A DNA stretch of 9,257 nt from an uncultured Neisseria sp. Its GTDB lineage: Bacteria > Pseudomonadota > Gammaproteobacteria > Burkholderiales > Neisseriaceae. Under the pieces are notes generated by a model. The model ran no database searches. It was not told the origin of the DNA and worked only from the letters and a program-made list of their open reading frames with translations. The stretch lies in contig CAMURX010000060.1 of the NCBI GenBank assembly GCA_947097615.1, positions 1-9,257 on the forward strand. The letters are read 5' to 3'. A program made the translations under genes and the position numbers. Position 1 is the stretch's first letter, and every line of letters starts with the position of its first letter. Positions 5,320 through 9,257 of the stretch are shown one piece after another.

Positions 5320-6321
5320 ATGCCCGTACAAAACATCGAAACCCTCACCCCCGACACCCCCCTGCCGCCCCTCTGCGTTATCCACGGCGAAGAAGACCTG
5401 CTGCGCGTCGAAGCCCTCGACACCCTGCGCGCCGCCGCGAAAAAACAGGGCTATCTCAACCGCGAGTCATACACGCCGGAAACCGCCGCCGACTGGGACG
5501 AAATCCTGTCATCCGCCAACAGCATCGGTCTCTTCGCCGATTTGAAACTGCTGGAAATCCACATTCCGAACGGCAAACCGGGCAAAGCCGGCGGCGACGC
5601 CCTGCAAAAGCTGGCGGAAAACCTGCCCGCAGACACCGTTACCCTCGTTCTGCTGCCCAAGTTGGAAAAAGCGCAGACGCAGGCCAAATGGTTTGCCGCC
5701 CTCGCCAAACACGGCAGCGTCTACGAAGCCAAAGCCGTGTCCGGCCATGCCCTGCCCGCGTGGATCAAAGGCCGTCTGAAAGCGCAAAATCTCGACATCG
5801 AAGCCGACGCCCTCGCCCTGTTCGCCGAACGCGTTGAAGGCAACCTTTTGGCCGCCAAACAGGAAATCGACAAACTCGCCCTGCTCTATCCGCCGGGACA
5901 CACCGTCGGCATGGCCGAAACGGAACAGGCCGTGGCCAACGTCGCCCGTTTCGACGTTTTCCAACTATCGGCCGCATGGATGGGCGGCGACGCCGCGCGC
6001 ACCGTCAGGCTGCTCGAAGGTTTGGCAGCCGAAGGCGAAGAACCCGTTTTGCTGCTGTGGGCGCTGGCCGAAGACATCCGCACCCTCATCCGCCTCACTG
6101 CCGCCCTGAAACAGGGGCAGAGCGTGCAGGCCGTGCGCGGCAGCCTGCGCCTGTGGGGCGACAAGCAAACCCTCGCGCCGCAGGCCGCCCGCCGCATCGG
6201 CATCACCCGCCTCATCGCCGCCTTACAGGAATGCGCCCGCACCGACCGCATCATCAAAGGCGCGGAAACGGGCGACGCCTGGGCGGCCTTCCGCCAGACG
6301 GTTTGCGCTTTAGCCGCGTAA
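5320..6321 (+). CDS. holA: DNA polymerase III delta subunit
   Basis: HolA (delta) is the clamp-loader subunit that opens the beta sliding clamp, working with gamma/tau and delta-prime. The 333-aa length fits the family (E. coli 343). Recognisable parts are the N-terminal CVIHGEEDLLRVEALDTLR, the IGLFADLKLLEIH segment of the AAA+-like fold, LFAERVEGNLLAAKQEIDKLALL in the lid region, and the C-terminal collar domain FDVFQLSAAWMGGDAARTVRLL with EEPVLLLWALAEDIRTL. Like all delta subunits it lacks a Walker A motif. A DUS lies in the gene at 5769-5780, read as GRLK. No Shine-Dalgarno is visible before the ATG, which begins 18 bp after the DUS hairpin. Confidence 0.93.
   Translation: MPVQNIETLTPDTPLPPLCVIHGEEDLLRVEALDTLRAAAKKQGYLNRESYTPETAADWDEILSSANSIGLFADLKLLEIHIPNGKPGKAGGDALQKLAENLPADTVTLVLLPKLEKAQTQAKWFAALAKHGSVYEAKAVSGHALPAWIKGRLKAQNLDIEADALALFAERVEGNLLAAKQEIDKLALLYPPGHTVGMAETEQAVANVARFDVFQLSAAWMGGDAARTVRLLEGLAAEGEEPVLLLWALAEDIRTLIRLTAALKQGQSVQAVRGSLRLWGDKQTLAPQAARRIGITRLIAALQECARTDRIIKGAETGDAWAAFRQTVCALAA
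5769..5780 (+). repeat. DNA uptake sequence inside holA
   Basis: Exact AGGCCGTCTGAA, unpaired, read in frame as part of KGRLKA. Confidence 0.9.
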
Positions 6322-6345
6322 AGCCGATGGATAAGGAATCCGAAC

Positions 6346-6693
6346 ATGGAGCAACAGTTTTTCCTGCAATACCTGTCCCGCCTAAGCAAAGAGCAGGCCG
6401 CCGCCGCGCTGGAGGAGTGCTTCGACATCGGTTTTGACGAACGCGACAGCGCCTATTTCGGCGTTTATTTTGTCTGTCGGGGCGGACTGTGCGACCGTCT
6501 CACCATCAAAAGCAATGCCGATCCCGATGGGGATTTGGCCGTCAACAACCCGAATATCCGCAGCATCACCGACTTTTCCTTTATCGAAGGCACAAACGCC
6601 GACAAAGAAGCGAAATACCGTTTTGCCAAAGAACGGATGGCCGCCCTCGGCGGCGCCTTTATCCTGTCGCAGGACAATGTTTATTGCGGCTAG
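6346..6693 (+). CDS. Unknown 115-aa protein
   Basis: Unrecognised small soluble protein. It starts 24 bp after holA with a good ribosome binding site, AAGGA (6333-6337), 8 nt before the ATG, so it is probably the last gene of the lptE-holA transcript. No signal peptide or membrane span. The first 25 residues form a Gln/Ala/Glu-rich helix (LSRLSKEQAAAALEECFDIGF); the middle holds aromatic strands (YFGVYFVC) and CxxxxC (C44, C49); the end is a helix followed by a strand and a fourth Cys (C114). The compact alpha/beta make-up recalls some small immunity-type proteins, but nothing nearby supports that. Its TAG stop lies inside a CTAG that is duplicated at the far end of the inserted element at 6694-6839. 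Confidence 0.7.
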   Translation: MEQQFFLQYLSRLSKEQAAAALEECFDIGFDERDSAYFGVYFVCRGGLCDRLTIKSNADPDGDLAVNNPNIRSITDFSFIEGTNADKEAKYRFAKERMAALGGAFILSQDNVYCG

Positions 6694-6843
6694 GGGCCGT
6701 TGACATTCAACTTGCAAGACGGTTTTTTAAGTCAAAACGCCCGAATGCAAGGAAAAAACACAGCAAGCTTGGACAACTTGCGGGCATTTTTGACGCGGCA
6801 GGCGGGTATGTTTGCCCAAAACACCGCTGTCGACAGACCCTAG
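6690..6843. mobile_element. Probable MITE (146 bp) with CTAG target duplication
   Basis: A non-coding element (6694-6839) bounded by imperfect terminal inverted repeats, GGGCCGTTGACA (6694-6705) and TGTCGACAGACC (6828-6839), 9 of 12 matching, and flanked on both sides by CTAG (6690-6693 and 6840-6843). CTAG fits the 4-bp YTAR target duplication of the IS5 group, which could have moved it. It has no transposase. It looks less GC-rich than its neighbours and contains a long imperfect internal hairpin (6731-6794). Removing the element and one CTAG joins the 115-aa gene's stop to the following spacer cleanly. The parent element is not identified. Confidence 0.6.
6731..6794. repeat. Internal hairpin of the MITE
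   Basis: Arm 6731-6751 (GTCAAAAcGCCCGaatGCAAG) pairs with 6777-6794 (CTTGCGGGCatTTTTGAC) with small bulges; the loop contains the palindrome CAAGCTTG. Confidence 0.6.
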
Positions 6844-6850
6844 TGGATTG

Positions 6851-6862
6851 AGGCCGTCTGAA
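6851..6862 (+). repeat. Single DNA uptake sequence
   Basis: Exact unpaired DUS between the MITE and the membrane-protein gene. Confidence 0.9.
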
Positions 6863-6919
6863 ACGCCCCCGCCTGTTTTCGCCGCGTTAAGAAAGATGCG
6901 TCGAATGTCAGTTTCGGTT

Positions 6920-6925
6920 TACAAT
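6920..6925 (+). promoter_or_regulatory. Possible -10 element for the membrane-protein gene
   Basis: TACAAT 35 bp before the ATG at 6961, followed by a pyrimidine-rich start region. No -35 of good quality is present, so this is tentative. Confidence 0.3.
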
Positions 6926-6960
6926 CCGCCCTTTGCAAAACACCAATAAAGAGAAACGCC

Positions 6961-7419
6961 ATGAACCCAATGTTTGTCAAACCCGCCATCCGCATCTCCA
7001 TTATCGCCGCCGTTATCACCGGCATCCTCATCCTCTTCGGCGTACGCTGGTGGGTGGCTGTGTTAAGCGTGCTGCTTGCCGCCGCTATCATTGCCCTGCT
7101 CGCTGTGTGGGCGGTGAAACGCCAGCGCAAACAGTTTGCCGACCGCCTCAAATCCTTCAACATCGACCCCGAAAGCGGCCGCATCAATCCCGCCGACCTG
7201 CGCCGCATGTACAACAGCGGCGGACAGGCGCAGCAGGACGCCGTGCTCATCTACTGCATGGCCAACAACAACTGCCCGCCCGACGAAGCGCACAAATTCT
7301 TCAAAGAAACCTCGCCCTTCAACGCCAAAAACCGTCAGGCGCAAATCAAAGCCATGCAGGAAATGCAGGCGCAGCAGCGCAAAGGAAAAGGCAAGGGCAA
7401 AGGCAACCGCTTTCATTAA
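6961..7419 (+). CDS. Unknown two-pass membrane protein, 152 aa
   Basis: Unrecognised inner-membrane protein. Two hydrophobic segments lie close together, about residues 12-28 (ISIIAAVITGILILFGV) and 32-52 (VAVLSVLLAAAIIALLAVWAV), joined by RWW and followed by a strongly basic KRQRK, so both ends should face the cytoplasm. The soluble part (53-152) begins with RLKSFNIDPESGRINPADLRRMY, has two cysteines (CMANNNC), and ends in a Gln/Lys/Gly-rich tail with GKGKGKG, which suggests contact with nucleic acid or acidic phospholipid, an inference only. AAGAG about 7 nt before the ATG is the likely ribosome binding site. It is bounded by its own upstream spacer and a DUS terminator, so it is probably monocistronic. 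Confidence 0.75.
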   Translation: MNPMFVKPAIRISIIAAVITGILILFGVRWWVAVLSVLLAAAIIALLAVWAVKRQRKQFADRLKSFNIDPESGRINPADLRRMYNSGGQAQQDAVLIYCMANNNCPPDEAHKFFKETSPFNAKNRQAQIKAMQEMQAQQRKGKGKGKGNRFH

Positions 7420-7426
7420 ATCACAT

Positions 7427-7464
7427 AGGCCGTCTGAAAACGGATTCCGGTTTTCAGACGGCCT
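7427..7464. terminator. DUS inverted-pair terminator
   Basis: Perfect 15-bp arms (7427-7441 and 7450-7464) with an 8-nt loop; both DUS exact. It begins 7 bp after the stop of the membrane-protein gene. Confidence 0.75.
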
Positions 7465-7490
7465 CAAACCGCAAAAGCCCACAGCAGATC

Positions 7491-7991
7491 ATGTACGACG
7501 TAAACACCCACGACGTGCGCCGCTTCTTCGCCAACGTATGGAAAGAACGGCTCAACCCCCTCGCCCTCGACGGTTTGCAGCAAAAAGCCCTGCGCATCGT
7601 CGAAGCCCATCAGGAATACGCCGAATACCTCGAACACATCGAAGACTACCTCGACACCGAATGGAAACCGGAAAACGGCCGCGAAAACCCCTTCCTCCAC
7701 CTCTCGCTGCACCTCTCCATCCAAGAACAGGCCGCCATCGACCAGCCGCCCGGCATCCGTGCCATCCACCAAGCCCTCACCGCCAAACACAATGGCGACT
7801 GGGTCGCCGCCGAACACCAAATGATGGAAGCGCTGGCCGAAACCGTGTGGGAAGCGCAGCGCTACGGCAAAGGCTTGGACGTCAACGCCTACATCACCCG
7901 CCTGCGCCGCCTCGTCGGCCTCGGCCAGGAAGAAAACGCCCGCATCAACCCGCACGAAGTGCCGCTGTCCGACAAAATCAGCGGCCGCTGA
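7491..7991 (+). CDS. DUF1841 family protein
   Basis: The 166-aa product matches the DUF1841 family of uncharacterised cytoplasmic proteins found in beta- and gammaproteobacteria. The family pattern is seen in the N-terminal VRRFFANVWKERLNPLALDGLQ, the EAHQEYAEYLEHIEDYLD segment, the strongly conserved core NPFLHLSLHLSIQEQAAIDQPPGIR, and the C-terminal ETVWEAQRYGKGLDVNAYITRLRRL. The His-rich core (HLSLHLS) and acidic surroundings could bind a metal, but no function is established. The ATG at 7491 is chosen because it fits the family's usual start; no Shine-Dalgarno precedes it and the DUS hairpin ends 26 bp upstream. A second DUS hairpin follows the stop, so the gene is isolated between two hairpins. 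Confidence 0.88.
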   Translation: MYDVNTHDVRRFFANVWKERLNPLALDGLQQKALRIVEAHQEYAEYLEHIEDYLDTEWKPENGRENPFLHLSLHLSIQEQAAIDQPPGIRAIHQALTAKHNGDWVAAEHQMMEALAETVWEAQRYGKGLDVNAYITRLRRLVGLGQEENARINPHEVPLSDKISGR

Positions 7992-8000
7992 AATCCTGTA

Positions 8001-8034
8001 AAGGCCGTCTGAAACCCTTTTTTCAGACGGCCTT
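8001..8034. terminator. DUS inverted-pair terminator
   Basis: Perfect 14-bp arms (8001-8014 and 8021-8034), 6-nt loop, 9 bp after the DUF1841 stop and 30 bp before the purC start. Confidence 0.75.
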
Positions 8035-8064
8035 CCACCCTTCAACGCAACCTGAAAGAGCAGC

Positions 8065-8925
<861 letters not shown>

Positions 8926-8933
8926 ACCGCACT

Positions 8934-8977
8934 GCTTTCAGACGGCCTTCGCCCGCGGCAAGAGGCCGTCTGAAAGC
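8934..8977. terminator. DUS inverted-pair terminator after purC
   Basis: Perfect 15-bp arms (8934-8948 and 8963-8977), 14-nt loop, beginning 8 bp after the purC stop. Confidence 0.75.
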
Positions 8978-9011
8978 CGAGTTTTCAAAGACCCAACAGG
9001 CTTTGGATACA

Positions 9012-9042
9012 CGAAACGCCTCCCTTTACGGGAGGCGTTTCG
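9012..9042. terminator. Second terminator hairpin, not DUS-based
   Basis: Perfect 13-bp stem CGAAACGCCTCCC / GGGAGGCGTTTCG with a 5-nt loop. A-rich and T-rich stem bases flank the GC core on both strands. It backs up the DUS terminator after purC and isolates fabA from read-through. Confidence 0.75.
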
Positions 9043-9103
9043 CGCTTCCCTTTCTACCAGTGCACCGCCACATGTAAATTCTGCTAAATACCCCGGCAGC
9101 GCA

Positions 9104-9132
9104 TTGCGGGATTGCCCGTGCTGCAATAGAAT
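9104..9132 (+). promoter_or_regulatory. Predicted sigma-70 promoter of fabA
   Basis: TTGCGG (9104-9109), 17-nt spacer, TAGAAT (9127-9132). The start site would be near 9139, leaving a leader of about 55 nt. Confidence 0.55.
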
Positions 9133-9140
9133 GCGCCTCT

Positions 9141-9160
9141 TTTAGAGCTTAGTCTCTAAA
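9141..9160. promoter_or_regulatory. Palindrome just after the fabA start site, possible operator
   Basis: TTTAGAG (9141-9147) and CTCTAAA (9154-9160) form a perfect 7-bp inverted repeat around CTTAGT. It lies about +2 to +21 from the predicted start site, a position typical of repressor sites. It could also be a small RNA hairpin. No regulator is assigned. Confidence 0.45.
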
Positions 9161-9193
9161 CTCGAATCACAACATCCGATGCAAAGGAACCCC

Positions 9194-9257
9194 ATGACCA
9201 CCTTCACCCCCCAATCCAGCTACACCAAAGAAGAACTGCTCGCCTGCGGGCGCGGCG
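9194..9257 (+). CDS. fabA: 3-hydroxydecanoyl-ACP dehydratase/isomerase, N-terminus only
   Basis: Only the first 21 codons are in the window. The segment SYTKEELLACGRG closely matches the start of FabA (E. coli SYTKEDLLASGRG), the enzyme that dehydrates 3-hydroxydecanoyl-ACP and isomerises the product to the cis-3 form, the branch point to unsaturated fatty acids. The catalytic His and Asp lie beyond the window. AAAGGA (9183-9188) lies 5 nt before the ATG, a clear ribosome binding site. It has its own promoter and follows two terminators, so it starts a new transcription unit. The assignment rests on one conserved segment, so it is likely but not certain. Confidence 0.75.
   Translation, partial: MTTFTPQSSYTKEELLACGRG

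Noticed and set aside
6346..6693. Immunity protein of a toxin system
   Set aside because: Only general size and fold impression; there is no toxin gene or polymorphic cassette nearby.
6841..6849. TAGTGGATT resembling the end of a Correia element
   Set aside because: Only nine bases match, there is no partner end or Correia body, and TAG here is part of the CTAG flank of the other element.
7381..7404. Possible phase-variable repeat encoding GKGKGK
   Set aside because: The codon repeat is short and irregular, not a pure simple-sequence tract.

Overview
The window is almost certainly chromosomal DNA of a commensal Neisseria (or a very close Neisseriaceae relative). The main evidence is the DNA uptake sequence (DUS). 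About 21 exact copies of the 12-mer AGGCCGTCTGAA, plus near matches, are scattered through 9.3 kb, mostly as inverted pairs between genes. This is the AG- form of the DUS, not the ATGCCGTCTGAA form typical of meningococcus and gonococcus. The DNA looks GC-rich (roughly 60% by eye), which suits a species such as N. bacilliformis or N. elongata, but the species cannot be fixed from the sequence alone.

Layout. Positions 8-571 (minus) hold a radical-SAM activase of anaerobic ribonucleotide reductase (nrdG). It sits behind a promoter that carries two 18-bp NrdR-box palindromes 32 bp apart. A 69-aa unknown protein (766-975, plus) follows. Next are two minus-strand genes that converge on it: an amino-acid-binding lipoprotein of an ABC importer (1113-1919) and an 82-aa coiled-coil protein (1980-2228). 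From 2296 to the right end every gene is on the plus strand: an unknown 235-aa protein; recO and scpB overlapping by ATGA; a 300-bp gap with repeats; lptE and holA; a 115-aa unknown protein; a 146-bp MITE-like insertion; a two-pass membrane protein; a DUF1841 protein; purC; and the first 21 codons of a probable fabA.

The content is mostly housekeeping: DNA repair (recO), chromosome segregation (scpB), replisome clamp loading (holA), LPS export to the outer membrane (lptE), purine synthesis (purC), fatty-acid synthesis (fabA) and deoxynucleotide supply (nrdG). I see no toxin, CRISPR, phage or defence system.

The most interesting signals are non-coding or at gene edges. They are a probable non-autonomous transposable element with CTAG target duplication sitting on the stop codon of its host gene; the NrdR box pair; an undescribed palindrome just after the probable fabA start site; a DUS inverted pair that is translated as the C-terminus of RecO; and an unexplained 45-bp direct repeat upstream of lptE.
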